Positions 26,679 to 35,639 of a stretch of DNA of 64,000 nucleotides are shown one piece after another. Both the position numbers and the translations under genes were made by a program. The DNA comes from Streptomyces sp. DH-12 (lineage in GTDB: Bacteria > Actinomycetota > Actinomycetes > Streptomycetales > Streptomycetaceae): contig NZ_PPFB01000002.1 of the NCBI RefSeq assembly GCF_002899455.1, positions 38,981 through 102,980 on the forward strand. The letters run 5' to 3'. The first letter of the stretch is position 1; each line of letters opens with the position of its first letter. The notes below the pieces were generated by a model, which was not told the DNA's origin, made no database searches, and worked only from the letters and a program-made list of their open reading frames with translations.

Positions 26679-27155
26679 TCATTTCCCTTCGATCGTGCGC
26701 CGCAGCTTCGCGGCCGCGGTCTGGACGCTCCTGTACTCCAGGGCCTCGTCGGCCCCCTTCACGGCCCGCAGCACGGGCAGGTACGGCAGACGCGCCACTC
26801 CGGCCAGCCGCCCCTCCAGGGCGCGGACGAGATACCGCGCGTCCTGCACCGGGCCTGCCGGGGCATCGGCCACCCACACCAGCCACGGTTTCGGCAGCGG
26901 GCCCCAATTACGCAGGGTCTCCTCCAGGCGCGTCACGCCGTGGAGGGTCGTGTCGGTCACCAGCACCGGTGCCGTGCCGTACGGCAGGACTTCGCCGGGT
27001 GCCAGGACGCGGGCCCTCCTGCCGCCGCTGCCGTCGTCGAGCATGGCGGCCACGGTCGCCACTGCAATGCCATTCCCGTCCACGGGCATCAGCGCGTACC
27101 GGAGGTCAACCGGTCGGTCAGTGCCCGGGGTTGACATCATCGTTTGGGCGGTCAC
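26679..27155 (-). CDS. Hypothetical protein, first gene of the transfer operon
   Basis: 158 residues from GTG 27155, chosen because GGGGGAG lies seven bases before it; an ATG at 27212 would give a longer form with no ribosome site. There is no membrane segment. Conserved-looking parts are LRYALMPVDGNGIAVATVA and LPKPWLVWVADAP. Its stop overlaps the ATGs of the pilin-like gene, so it is co-translated with the transfer proteins. I do not recognise the family; it may be a cytoplasmic partner of the channel. Confidence 0.65.
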   Translation of the reverse strand: MTAQTMMSTPGTDRPVDLRYALMPVDGNGIAVATVAAMLDDGSGGRRARVLAPGEVLPYGTAPVLVTDTTLHGVTRLEETLRNWGPLPKPWLVWVADAPAGPVQDARYLVRALEGRLAGVARLPYLPVLRAVKGADEALEYRSVQTAAAKLRRTIEGK

Positions 27156-27660
27156 GCCACAACTCCCCCTGTCGGCCTTGCTTTCGTGACGATATTGGGT
27201 TTCTGAGACCACTGAGGCTAGCGTGACCCGCGGACATTCCAGGTCGTCTTTTCCGCGTAGCCAGAGGTCAGGTCACAGGTGTCGCTCTACGGCAGAGAAC
27301 CGCGATGCGCGTCACGCCCTCCCCAGAGCAAATGCGCAACAGCTTCCGCCCGGTTGAAGGACCGGAGGCCGGTCCCGCCCCCCCGATCCGCGCACGTACA
27401 CACCAGCCACACCCCCGAGTCGCCGACAGGCTCACGCGGACGCATCTGCACCGGTGATGCGATGGGCACACCGGCAGCCCGCTGGGCAACGCATCCCTCA
27501 CGCGAGTCAGTCACCGACCCTACGCGATGCGTGATCACGCTCACGGTTCGGCCCCGCCAAACCGGGCCGCGCAGCCTGGGCGTCTCGTGATCTAGTACGG
27601 CGGGGACCTGCACGACCGGCACGACAGCGAAGAGAGAGATCGGGCTCTACGGGGGGAAGC
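27156..27660. promoter_or_regulatory. Divergent intergenic region between transfer operon and hydrolase gene
   Basis: This 505-bp gap separates the leftward transfer operon from the rightward hydrolase gene and must hold both promoters. A + strand pair TTGGGT (27197-27202) and TAGCGT (27221-27226), 18 bp apart, is promoter-like. A palindrome CGTGATCACG lies near 27530. I see no credible gene. Confidence 0.4.
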
Positions 27661-28722
27661 GTGAAGGTAGTCGTCGGGGCTGTGGCCGCAGCGACGAGCC
27701 TCGTTCTGCTGGCGTTCATGGGCATTGTGTTCGTGGTAGCCGCCGAGGAAGCGGGTGCAGACATCGACATGGCCGACGGCGGAGGCGGCCTGCAGGGGGT
27801 CCCGCAGGAATTCCGTTCCTGGATCCTCAAGGCCGACGCCGCTTGCGCCGAACCCGCCATGACCCCGGCTCTGCTCGCCGCGCAGCTGTACCAGGAGAGC
27901 AAGTTCAAGACCAGCCGCGCGGAGGCCACCAGCCACGCCGGCGCCCAGGGCCCGGCACAGTTCATGCCCGGCACATGGGCCACCTGGGGGCGGGACGACG
28001 ACGGCAACGGCGTCGCCTCACCGTGGGACATCGGTGACGCCGTCATGGCGCAGGGCCGCATGATGTGCTCCCTGCTCAAGCAGGCCCAGAGCTCCGGCTA
28101 CCCGGGCGATGTCAGGGCGCTCGCCCTGGCCGGGTACAACGCCGGATGGGGCCGCGTGGTGGAGTACGGCGGCGTGCCCCCGCAGTCCTTCGCGGGCGGC
28201 GAGACCTACAACTACGTGCGGACCATCCTGTCGCTGATGCCCCGCTTCGAGGGCCCCGGACGCCTCCAGGTCTCCGGGTCGGGCACCGGTCCCGATGCTC
28301 TGCGCAAGGCAGCCACCCGCATCGGCACCCCCTACGCCTACGGAGGCGGCGGCCCGGACGGCCCGGGCACCGGCTTCTGCGACGGCACCAACGGCTACAA
28401 GAACGGCGAGTGCCTGGCCTCCCGCACCGTCGGCTTCGACTGCAGCTCGCTGGTCCAGTACGCCTACTGGCCGAAGGTGAAGCTCCCCCGCACCGCAGCC
28501 GCCCAGTACGGCGCCACCAGCGACCGACCCGTCTCCCGCAGCCAGCTCAAGCCGGGCGACCTGCTGTTCTGGGCGCACAACGACGGGTTCATCTACCACG
28601 TCGCCATGTACGCGGGCGACGGCAACGTGCTGCACGCACCTCGCACCGGCCGCAACGTCGAGATCGCCCCGCTCACCTCAGCAATGCCGCAGGGCGACTA
28701 CCTCGGCGCGACCCGCCCCTGA
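27661..28722 (+). CDS. Bifunctional lytic transglycosylase and NlpC/P60 peptidoglycan hydrolase (VirB1-like)
   Basis: 353 residues, GTG 27661 after CGGGGGGAAGC. An N-terminal signal anchor (GAVAAATSLVLLAFMGIVFV) directs export. Residues about 70-170 form an SLT lytic transglycosylase domain: AAQLYQESKF carries the catalytic Glu, then GPAQFMPGTW and AGYNAGWGRV. Residues about 215-353 form an NlpC/P60 domain with FDCSSLVQYAY (catalytic Cys) and YHVAMYAGDG (catalytic His). Such enzymes cut glycan strands and stem peptides to open the wall for the conjugation channel. It lies divergent from the transfer operon. Confidence 0.9.
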   Translation: MKVVVGAVAAATSLVLLAFMGIVFVVAAEEAGADIDMADGGGGLQGVPQEFRSWILKADAACAEPAMTPALLAAQLYQESKFKTSRAEATSHAGAQGPAQFMPGTWATWGRDDDGNGVASPWDIGDAVMAQGRMMCSLLKQAQSSGYPGDVRALALAGYNAGWGRVVEYGGVPPQSFAGGETYNYVRTILSLMPRFEGPGRLQVSGSGTGPDALRKAATRIGTPYAYGGGGPDGPGTGFCDGTNGYKNGECLASRTVGFDCSSLVQYAYWPKVKLPRTAAAQYGATSDRPVSRSQLKPGDLLFWAHNDGFIYHVAMYAGDGNVLHAPRTGRNVEIAPLTSAMPQGDYLGATRP

Positions 28723-28787
28723 CCCCGAAATCACGTGTGCCACAGACCGGCATCCGGCCTGCGGCCCACACGCATCACGACGACGGA

Positions 28788-29927
28788 CTACCGGGTCCGG
28801 CCATTCCTCGGCGCGGGTCCGGCCTGCCGGTGCGGAGCCGTCCCAGCCTCCGCGGGGACTGCGCCCTTCACCGCCTTAGTAGGGTCCACGCTCGGCGACG
28901 TCGCCCTCGCCGCCGCGGTGTTCACCGTCACCCGCGACTCCCCCGGCGCCTCGCCGGTCGGACGGCGCAGTGCGTCGCTGACGGCCTGCACCAGCCGCGT
29001 CCCGAGCTGAGCATCCGGGCCCGCCTGCCAGGACGTGTCCTTGGCTAGACGGACCAGGTGCTCACGCACATGCTCGCCGTCGGTCTCCATCTGTGCCATC
29101 CGGCAAGCCAGCAGGGGCCACTGACGGGACGCCACCAGCAGGTCCGCCTCCCGCTCGAACCCGGGCATCGCCTCGCGCACCCAGCGGGTGTACCGCTGGT
29201 TCTCCTGCGGCGAGACGGCCAACTGCGTGAGTGCCCGCTCGCGGTCGGACAGGTCGAGATCCCGGGGGAGGTCCAGCCCGGTCGTGAGTGGCCCGTAGGA
29301 CAGCTGGGCGTCCCGGCTCATCACCGGCTCCGCAGCCGCCCCGAGCCCCTTCGCCACCGCCTGGTCGACGGCCAGCACCTCGTTGTGCGCAGCCGCCAGG
29401 ACCTCGCGCACGTTGACGCCCCGCTCCTCCAGCCGGGCCATCGTCGCCGCCATCTCCGGCCACGCAGGAGAAGTGAGGATCGCCTCCCGCACCGGTCCCG
29501 CCGGCAGCGTCTCCCGGACGGCCCGCACCCACTGGTCGGTGGCCGCTCCCCCCGCCTTCGCCGCGACCTGGTCGCGTACGTTCACCGCGATCTCACCGAC
29601 GCGCGGCAGGACCTGGTCCAGGTCGACACCGGCCTTGCGCAGCGCCAGAAGCTGCTGCGCGAGCTGCGGCCAGTCCGCCTCTCCCATCAACGCGACGGAG
29701 ACGTCGGACGGAAGCAGCCGCTCGACGTCCTTGCCGATCTCGTTCACCGCCTCCTCGGCGGTCGGCAGGCCGTCTTCCTTGCCCTCCTGCCTGCGCTGCT
29801 GGTGGCGCCGCGCGGCGTCCGCGATGGCCATGACCAAGCGCGCCGCCATGACCGCAGTCTGCACCGCCTCGGCGGCGGACTCCGTGAACGCCTCCCCCGC
29901 GCGATCCTCTGGTCCCGGTGTCGTCAT
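28788..29927 (-). CDS. Relaxase-associated protein with repeated WP motifs
   Basis: 379 residues, ATG 29927 with GGGGAG upstream, 17 bp after the relaxase gene. No known domain is recognised, but a helical unit of about 45 residues recurs at least three times: ADWPQLAQQLLALRKAGVD, PAWPEMAATMARLEERGV and RQWPLLACRMAQMETDG, each followed by VLxx or HLxx. The same unit occurs once in the relaxase C-terminus (DPAWPALRARLAEVEKAGD). That, plus co-transcription, points to a relaxosome or coupling accessory role. The C-terminal 60 residues are Ala/Thr/Pro-rich and probably disordered. Confidence 0.7.
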   Translation of the reverse strand: MTTPGPEDRAGEAFTESAAEAVQTAVMAARLVMAIADAARRHQQRRQEGKEDGLPTAEEAVNEIGKDVERLLPSDVSVALMGEADWPQLAQQLLALRKAGVDLDQVLPRVGEIAVNVRDQVAAKAGGAATDQWVRAVRETLPAGPVREAILTSPAWPEMAATMARLEERGVNVREVLAAAHNEVLAVDQAVAKGLGAAAEPVMSRDAQLSYGPLTTGLDLPRDLDLSDRERALTQLAVSPQENQRYTRWVREAMPGFEREADLLVASRQWPLLACRMAQMETDGEHVREHLVRLAKDTSWQAGPDAQLGTRLVQAVSDALRRPTGEAPGESRVTVNTAAARATSPSVDPTKAVKGAVPAEAGTAPHRQAGPAPRNGRTR

Positions 29928-29944
29928 CCCGCGCTCTCCCCTCG

Positions 29945-31708
29945 TTAGCGGCCCCGCTTCGGGCCCTTGCGCTGCTCCTCGCCAGGCAGCCGCCGCGTCG
30001 GCGAGGACGCCCCCTGCTTGCGGGTCGGGACAGTCCGCCCGGCTCCCCCGGCGGGCGCAGCAGTCGTACCGCTATCGGACGCCGCGACCGCCGAACTGCG
30101 CTGCCGCTGCCATCCGTCCAGGCGCCATACAAGCACCTCAGCCACCGAGTCCGCAGAGTCCACCTCCCGCCTGGCGGCGACCGTTGCCAAGACATCACCG
30201 GGATCGTCACCGGCCTTCTCGACCTCTGCGAGCCGGGCTCTCAGGGCAGGCCACGCCGGATCGGCCAGGATCTCGCGGGCGTGCTCGGGGACGGCCTCCT
30301 GGACAGTGCCGGCCATCGGCCGGATGCCCGGCGATGTGGCCGCGCGACACCCGGTCCCAGCCCGGGCCGCGGTGCGCTTGGAGCTGGGTCGGCACTCACG
30401 TGCCGCGTTGACTCCGACGGTCACCTCGACTGCTTCGTGCAGCAGCCGCCCGGCTCGCCCGGCGGCCTCCGCCTGGACCCGGTGCTCCTGCGCCTGGTGC
30501 CAGCACCGGGAGGCCTCCACCGCAGTCACCAAGGCCAGCAGGAAGCCCAGCGCGGCGACCGTGTCGTTGCGTCCGACCGCTGACACGGAGCGGGAAAGGA
30601 CGTAAATCGACTCCCGGTACAGCTCGCGCGCCTGGCCCTCCATCTCGCGTGCGGCCGGAGCCCGGGAAGCCCGCTCGAACTCGTACGCGGCCTTACGCAT
30701 CTGACTGCGTACCAGGTACGGCGAGACGGTCGCGGCGACCACGATCAGGTCACCGAGCGCGGCCACGTCCCCCGCTCCCTGATGCAGTCCTCCGACACCG
30801 AGCTGGTCGGCGGCGGCGCGGACCTTCTCCGCTGCCACACGCCACACATCCGCCGACGGCTGGGTATTTACCGGAGGGCCGTTCCAGCGTTCGCGTACGC
30901 GCGGCAGGGACAGATCGGGGGCCAGTCTGGTGCCCGGGAACCATACCGGCTTCTGTTCACGGTTGCGGTCGCCCGGCAAGGCCACGGAGTAGCCGGTCAC
31001 GTTGCCGTCCGGGGCAATCCTCTGCTTCACACGCAGTCCGGCCGCGGCGAGCCGCTCGAAGAAGTCAGCATCGCTCACGGCGGCCGCTGCCGCCTCACGC
31101 ACAGCGCGCTGGAGCGTCTCGCGGGCAGACTCGGACAACCCTCTGCGTGCCGCCTTCTCCGCCTCCCCGGGCTTCCTCCACCTGCTCGCGGTGCCGTCTG
31201 CATGCGTCAGACGGCGCAGGCCGAACTCGACCTCGAACCCGCGCGCGGCCTCCTGCATCCGCAGTCGACTCCAGCTCGTGTCAGGTTGGCGCCCGTCCTC
31301 GCGGGCCCGGGTCGCCACGATGTGAATGTGGTCGTCAGCATGGCGTACGGCTACCCATCGGCACCCCTGGTCGTCGGTGTGCGGGGCGATGCCGGAGGCG
31401 TGCATCATCTGCCGCGCCACCCGGGCCCACTCCTCGTCGGTGAGCCTCCGATCCTCTGGGGGATTGCGCACCGCCACGTGGAAGACATGCAGAGGGGGCC
31501 TCTTGCCCCGCAGGGCATGCACAGGGGCGTCCAGCAGCAGGGCGAGATCGGGAATGGAGAACTCGTCCGACCGCGCTGGGTCGGGCACCGCGACGTCCCA
31601 TGCCGCGACCATGTGCGGGTCCACATGTTCATCGCGCTTGCCCGGGCCATACAGGTAGAACAGCAGCCCGGCAGTGTCGTCGCCCGGCCGGGCCTCCTTC
31701 GGGATCAC
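29945..31708 (-). CDS. Relaxase/mobilisation nuclease (MobP-like)
   Basis: 587 residues. GTG 31708 overlaps the MobC stop (GTGA). The metal-binding three-histidine motif HADDHIH is at residues 123-129, preceded by HVFHVAV and DEEWARVARQMMHASG, which match the relaxase fold of MobA/VirD2-like nucleases. These nick oriT, stay bound to the 5' end and are carried into the recipient. The middle holds helical regions and possible hydrophobic segments (ALGFLLALVTAVEA). The C-terminus contains one copy of the WP helical unit found repeatedly in the next gene. The catalytic Tyr is probably within the first 25 residues (LLFYLYGPG), but I cannot fix it. Confidence 0.9.
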   Translation of the reverse strand: MIPKEARPGDDTAGLLFYLYGPGKRDEHVDPHMVAAWDVAVPDPARSDEFSIPDLALLLDAPVHALRGKRPPLHVFHVAVRNPPEDRRLTDEEWARVARQMMHASGIAPHTDDQGCRWVAVRHADDHIHIVATRAREDGRQPDTSWSRLRMQEAARGFEVEFGLRRLTHADGTASRWRKPGEAEKAARRGLSESARETLQRAVREAAAAAVSDADFFERLAAAGLRVKQRIAPDGNVTGYSVALPGDRNREQKPVWFPGTRLAPDLSLPRVRERWNGPPVNTQPSADVWRVAAEKVRAAADQLGVGGLHQGAGDVAALGDLIVVAATVSPYLVRSQMRKAAYEFERASRAPAAREMEGQARELYRESIYVLSRSVSAVGRNDTVAALGFLLALVTAVEASRCWHQAQEHRVQAEAAGRAGRLLHEAVEVTVGVNAARECRPSSKRTAARAGTGCRAATSPGIRPMAGTVQEAVPEHAREILADPAWPALRARLAEVEKAGDDPGDVLATVAARREVDSADSVAEVLVWRLDGWQRQRSSAVAASDSGTTAAPAGGAGRTVPTRKQGASSPTRRLPGEEQRKGPKRGR

Positions 31709-32139
31709 GAGCGCGGCCGCCGCTCTCTCATCACCTGCAGCGTGGCCGCGTCGACGTGCCGAACGGTCTCATTGACCAGTGCCAGCACGGCCTTGACCTG
31801 AGCGTCGGTCACCTCTCCTTGGGCGTTCAGTACATGGGCTACCTGGTTGAGGTTGTTGCCGACCCGGCGCAGCTGTGCGCGCGTCTGGATGAGTTCCTGC
31901 AGAACCCTCTTGGCGTCCGCCGAGACGGGCACCACTCGCTCGGTGGCGACGGTCAGCGACACCTCGCCGACCCATGCCGCGAGCGCCTGGTTCTCGCGGT
32001 CGGCGGCCGCCTGCACGATCGCCAGTTCGGCGTCGTTGTAGGAGATCTTGAGGCGATGCGACCGGGGCCCGCCCGGCTCGCGTCCACGGCGCCGTACCGG
32101 AGCGCTCCGCGCCTCCTTATTCGCCGGCGGCTTGTCCAC
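31705..32139 (-). CDS. mobC: MobC-like relaxosome accessory protein
   Basis: 144 residues from GTG 32139, with GGAGAGGGGGG upstream. A basic N-terminus (VRRRGREPGGPRSHR) precedes a ribbon-helix-helix-like start (LKISYNDAELAIVQAAAD) and the MobC hallmark LRRVGNNLNQVAHVLN. MobC proteins bind oriT and open it for the relaxase. The stop overlaps the relaxase start, so the two are coupled. Confidence 0.85.
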   Translation of the reverse strand: MDKPPANKEARSAPVRRRGREPGGPRSHRLKISYNDAELAIVQAAADRENQALAAWVGEVSLTVATERVVPVSADAKRVLQELIQTRAQLRRVGNNLNQVAHVLNAQGEVTDAQVKAVLALVNETVRHVDAATLQVMRERRPRS

Positions 32140-32385
32140 GCTGGCGCCCCCCTCTCCTACCCCTCCCGGTCCATCCCTGGACCAAGATCGACGACGGCCA
32201 ACCTAGTGCAGCCCGGCCGCCGATCTCCGATTACTGGGCCCAGTAACCTACAACTTGCTGCCGGTGGTTACTGCGCCCCTAAAAGACTCCGGGTGTTCAT
32301 GACGTGTGGTCAAAACCGCTACTACCTGCGACACTACGGTCAAATTCCGGACGGTCGCCGGAATGGCGGACGCTACGATCACCGC
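32140..32385. other. Candidate oriT and control region with palindromes
   Basis: Between mobC and a divergent small gene lie GGTCCA/TGGACC with a four-base loop (32168-32183), a perfect 16-bp palindrome TTACTGGGCCCAGTAA (32231-32246), a partial direct copy TTACTGCGCCC (32268-32278), and GGTCAAA repeated 30 bp apart (32308 and 32338). Origins of transfer usually sit beside mobC and carry such inverted repeats. The nick site cannot be placed from sequence alone. Confidence 0.45.
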
Positions 32386-32754
32386 ATGCCAAGCGCTGAT
32401 GAGATCTTGCAGAAAATGAGGGCACTCCAGGAACGCCGGGAAGTGGCCGCGGGCCCGCTTGTGGAGATCCTGGCCAAGCGGAGCAGACTGCTGGAGCAGC
32501 TCGCCGAACTCGACGAGTCGTACGGCAAGGCATACGTCGACGCCGAAGCAGCAGGCTGGACAGCGACGGAACTGGCGAAACTGGGTGCCGACGAGCCGGT
32601 GAAGCGACCGCGAAAGCGGTCACGTTCGGCAAGCAAGAGGACGAGCGGACAAACAATCGCTACGGCCACCGCGGGCAACTCGCCAGTGGGCAGTATTCCG
32701 TCGCAGGACGGTTCCTCTCCTGTTCACGCGGCGCCAACCGCTACCTCTGGCTGA
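32386..32754 (+). CDS. Small basic coiled-coil/HTH-like protein, leaderless start
   Basis: 122 residues. ATG 32386 lacks a ribosome site but has TACGAT six bases upstream, a leaderless-transcript layout. Residues 1-50 are helical (ADEILQKMRALQERREVAA, LAKRSRLLEQLAELD). GWTATELAKLGADEP looks like a helix-turn-helix recognition segment, followed by a basic patch RPRKRSRSASKR and a Ser/Thr-rich tail. I infer a small DNA-binding regulator of the neighbouring transfer region. The exact family is not recognised. Confidence 0.6.
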   Translation: MPSADEILQKMRALQERREVAAGPLVEILAKRSRLLEQLAELDESYGKAYVDAEAAGWTATELAKLGADEPVKRPRKRSRSASKRTSGQTIATATAGNSPVGSIPSQDGSSPVHAAPTATSG

Positions 32755-32951
32755 CAGCCGGACCCCGATCTTCCGCTCTCTGGAGTTCAGCACCTTCGTC
32801 AGCAGACCGATGGCCTCCTCGACCTGCAACCGTCATTCCCCGGGTACACAGTTTGAGTTATCCACGCTGGCTCATAGGGCGGTAGAAGCTACCCCGCAGG
32901 TGCGAGGTTCACTCAGTCTGTCGGCCCGGACTGTGGTCGCGCTGGGGAAAC

Positions 32952-35418
32952 GAGAACATCCCCGCGGGTGCGGGGAGCAGGGCCAGATCGGCGAGATCGC
33001 CGGACTGCCCGTGGGACCATCCCTGCGGGTGCGGGGAGCGGGTGGGGTACCTGACCGGCAGCACCCCGGGCGTGGGACCATCCCCGCACCCGCGGGGAGC
33101 AGTGGCCGGTCCACTGGGGGATGGCGGCGGGGTCGGGACCATCCCCGCGGGTGCGGGGAATAGCTCGTGGACGCCATCCGCACGGTGTGCCAGATGGGAC
33201 CATCCCCGCGGATGCGGGGAGCAGACGTAAACGACGGTGGTGAACCGTCCCTTCTCGGGACCATCCCCGCGGGTGCGGGGAGCAGCGCTTCACCGCCGGC
33301 GGAGCCGCCGTGGTGAAGGGACCATCCCTGCGGGTGCGGGGAGCAGGCCCCGGAGCCGCATCTTGAACGCGCCGTGCCGGGACCATCCCCGCGGGTGCGG
33401 GGAGCAGATGGCCTCGCTCGCGAACCGGGCCACTGTCCAGGGACCATCCCGCGGGTGCGGGGAGCAGCCGCTGCTCGCCGAGACCGTGCCCGACGGCACG
33501 GGACCATCCCCGCGGGTGCGGGGAGCAGGGACGCGCACCCGATGCCGCCAGCAGGGCGCCGGGACCATCCCCGCGGGTGCGGGGAGCAGATCGCCGGACC
33601 TCACGGGCCCCGCTCGATCGAGGGACCATCCCCGCGGGTGCGGGGAGCAGTTCGTCGGGCAGTCGCCGCACGTCCTGGAAGAGGGACCATCCCCGCGGGT
33701 GCGGGGAGCAGCCCGACAGCGCCCGGGCACTGCGCACAGCCGTGGGACCATCCCCGCGGGTGCGGGGAGCAGCATCCGCACTCTTTGGACGGCATCTGCC
33801 GGGGGGACCATCCCCGCGGGTGCGGGGAGCAGTACGCAGGCATGTCAGGTGCCTTCCGGTTCGGGGGACCATCCCCGCGGGTGCGGGGAGCAGCGGTCAC
33901 GAGCCCGCTGACCGCGGCGATCGTCGGGACCATCCCCGCGGGTGCGGGGAGCAGGCGGTCCTGACCCGGGAGGGCTCCCTCGCGGTGGGACCATCCCCGC
34001 GGGTGCGGGGAGCAGAACGACCACCAGGACCCGGGCACCTGGCCGGCGGGACCATCCCCGCGGGTGCGGGGAGCAGAGCACCTCGTGGAAGTACCGGTTC
34101 GACGTGCTGGGACCATCCCCGCGGGTGCGGGGAGCAGACCGGCACCCGCTCCCCTGCGAGTTCCCCGAGGGGACCATCCCCGCGGGTGCGGGGAGCAGTT
34201 GGGCCGTTTGCCCGGTACGCGGGTGATCGGGGGACCATCCCCGCGGGTGCGGGGAGCAGATGTGCTTCGGAGTCCGCGGCGACGACGCCGGGGGACCATC
34301 CCCGCGGGTGCGGGGAGCAGAGCTGGTTCACCGCACCCGCCCTGTCCGGCCCGGGACCATCCCCGCGGGTGCGGGGAGCAGCACCTCGGACAGATGCGAC
34401 ACGCGGGGATACCGGGACCATCCCCGCGGGTGCGGGGAGCAGGAGATCCAGTGCGGCGGATGGGAGTCCTACCTGGGACCATCCCCGCGGGTGCGGGGAG
34501 CAGTTCGGCGGCGGTGGCCTGGTCGCGGGGGGCGCGGGACCATCCCCGCGGGTGCGGGGAGCAGCTCATCTTCAACCCCCGGCCCACGGGTGCCATGGGA
34601 CCATCCCCGCGGGTGCGGGGAGCAGTGCCGGACGAACTCGGGGCCGGCCACGCCGTGGGGACCATCCCCGCGGGTGCGGGGAGCAGTTGCCTTCGTTCTC
34701 GACGCTGAGCCACTGCCGGGGACCATCCCCGCGGGTGCGGGGAGCAGGCCATGTTCGGCGACGAATGGGACCCGGCGGAGGGACCATCCCCGCGGGTGCG
34801 GGGAGCAGCACCCGGTGAGGGCGATCACGCTGCCCCACAGGGGACCATCCCCGCGGGTGCGGGGAGCAGCTCATGGGCGTCTATGTCACGTGGGAAGACG
34901 TGGGACCATCCCCGCGGGTGCGGGGAGCAGGGCCACCTCCAGCAGCCTTGCGAAGACGTCCGGGGACCATCCCCGCGGGTGCGGGGAGCAGGAGGTGGTG
35001 ACCCTCGCCGACGGTAACGCGCAGGGACCATCCCCGCGGGTGCGGGGAGCAGGACGGCTTGGTGGCGGGCGCCTCGCCGGGGGTGGGACCATCCCCGCGG
35101 GTGCGGGGAGCAGCTGACCGCCCCCCGCAAGGCCCGCAAGTCGACGGGACCATCCCCGCGGGTGCGGGGAGCAGAAGGAAGGGCCGAAGGGCTGGTTGAA
35201 GGCGAAGGGACCATCCCCGCGGGTGCGGGGAGCAGCGTTGTGGAGCATCTGGCAGGACATCGCTCGGGGGACCATCCCCGCGGGTGCGGGGAGCAGTCGT
35301 CAGCCATCATCAACGCCGGGATGCTGTCCGGACCATCCCCGCGGGTGCGGGGAGCAGATCCAGCCGGTGAGCCCCGAGGCATCCGTCAGGGGACCATCCC
35401 CGCGGGTGCGGGGAGCAG
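32952..35418 (-). CRISPR. Type I-E CRISPR array 1, about 41 repeats, transcribed leftward
   Basis: 29-bp repeats alternate with 32-bp spacers (period 61) from 35418 down to 32952; I count 41 repeats and 40 spacers. In crRNA orientation (minus strand) the repeat begins CTGCTCCCC and ends GGGGATGGTCCC, giving an eight-base handle ATGGTCCC as in I-E systems. The left, leader-distal end is worn: repeats at 32952, 33013, 33074, 33135 and 33196 carry substitutions, and the one at 33440 has lost a base. A further GC-rich segment at 32892-32907 may be an even older relic. No two spacers looked identical by eye. Confidence 0.97.
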
Positions 35419-35639
35419 ACTGTTTGACCTGCATGTTTATCGTGGATGAAGCGCACTTTCAGCAACTATTGCAGATTCCGGCAAGTAGGACATTAGGCAA
35501 CGATCCACACGTAGGACACTTCCTGTTGGATCAAGAACGAGCCGATCATCGTACGTCTCAAGGGCGCTGCTCCTCCCGCGAACAGCCTTATCTGCTCATA
35601 TTGACCTACGGGCGCCGATCTTTCCTGTATCAATCCCTC
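35419..35639 (-). promoter_or_regulatory. CRISPR array 1 leader and cas3 promoter region
   Basis: This 221-bp AT-richer gap separates array 1 from cas3. Next to the first repeat the minus strand reads GCAGGTCAAACAGT; the matching sequence at array 2 is GCAGGTCATCCAGT, with a GAAAGTRC box further upstream in both. A minus-strand TTGCTG/GATAAA pair (18 bp apart) could be the array promoter. For cas3, TTGACC (35601-35606) and TATCAA (35628-35633) lie upstream with unusual spacing. Confidence 0.7.

Noticed and set aside
27279..27622. Small frames on both strands in the divergent intergenic region
   Set aside because: No ribosome sites or recognisable sequence; better explained as promoter DNA.
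32887..32909. A possible 42nd decayed repeat left of array 1
   Set aside because: The core resembles the repeat (CCCCGCAGGTGCGAGG), but it lies 68 rather than 61 bp from the next repeat, so it was left out of the count.
33042..35280. Long open frames across both CRISPR arrays, rich in PSPRVRGA or RTRGDGP repeats
   Set aside because: They arise because repeat plus spacer (61 bp) shifts through frames without stops; the unit is the CRISPR repeat, not a protein.
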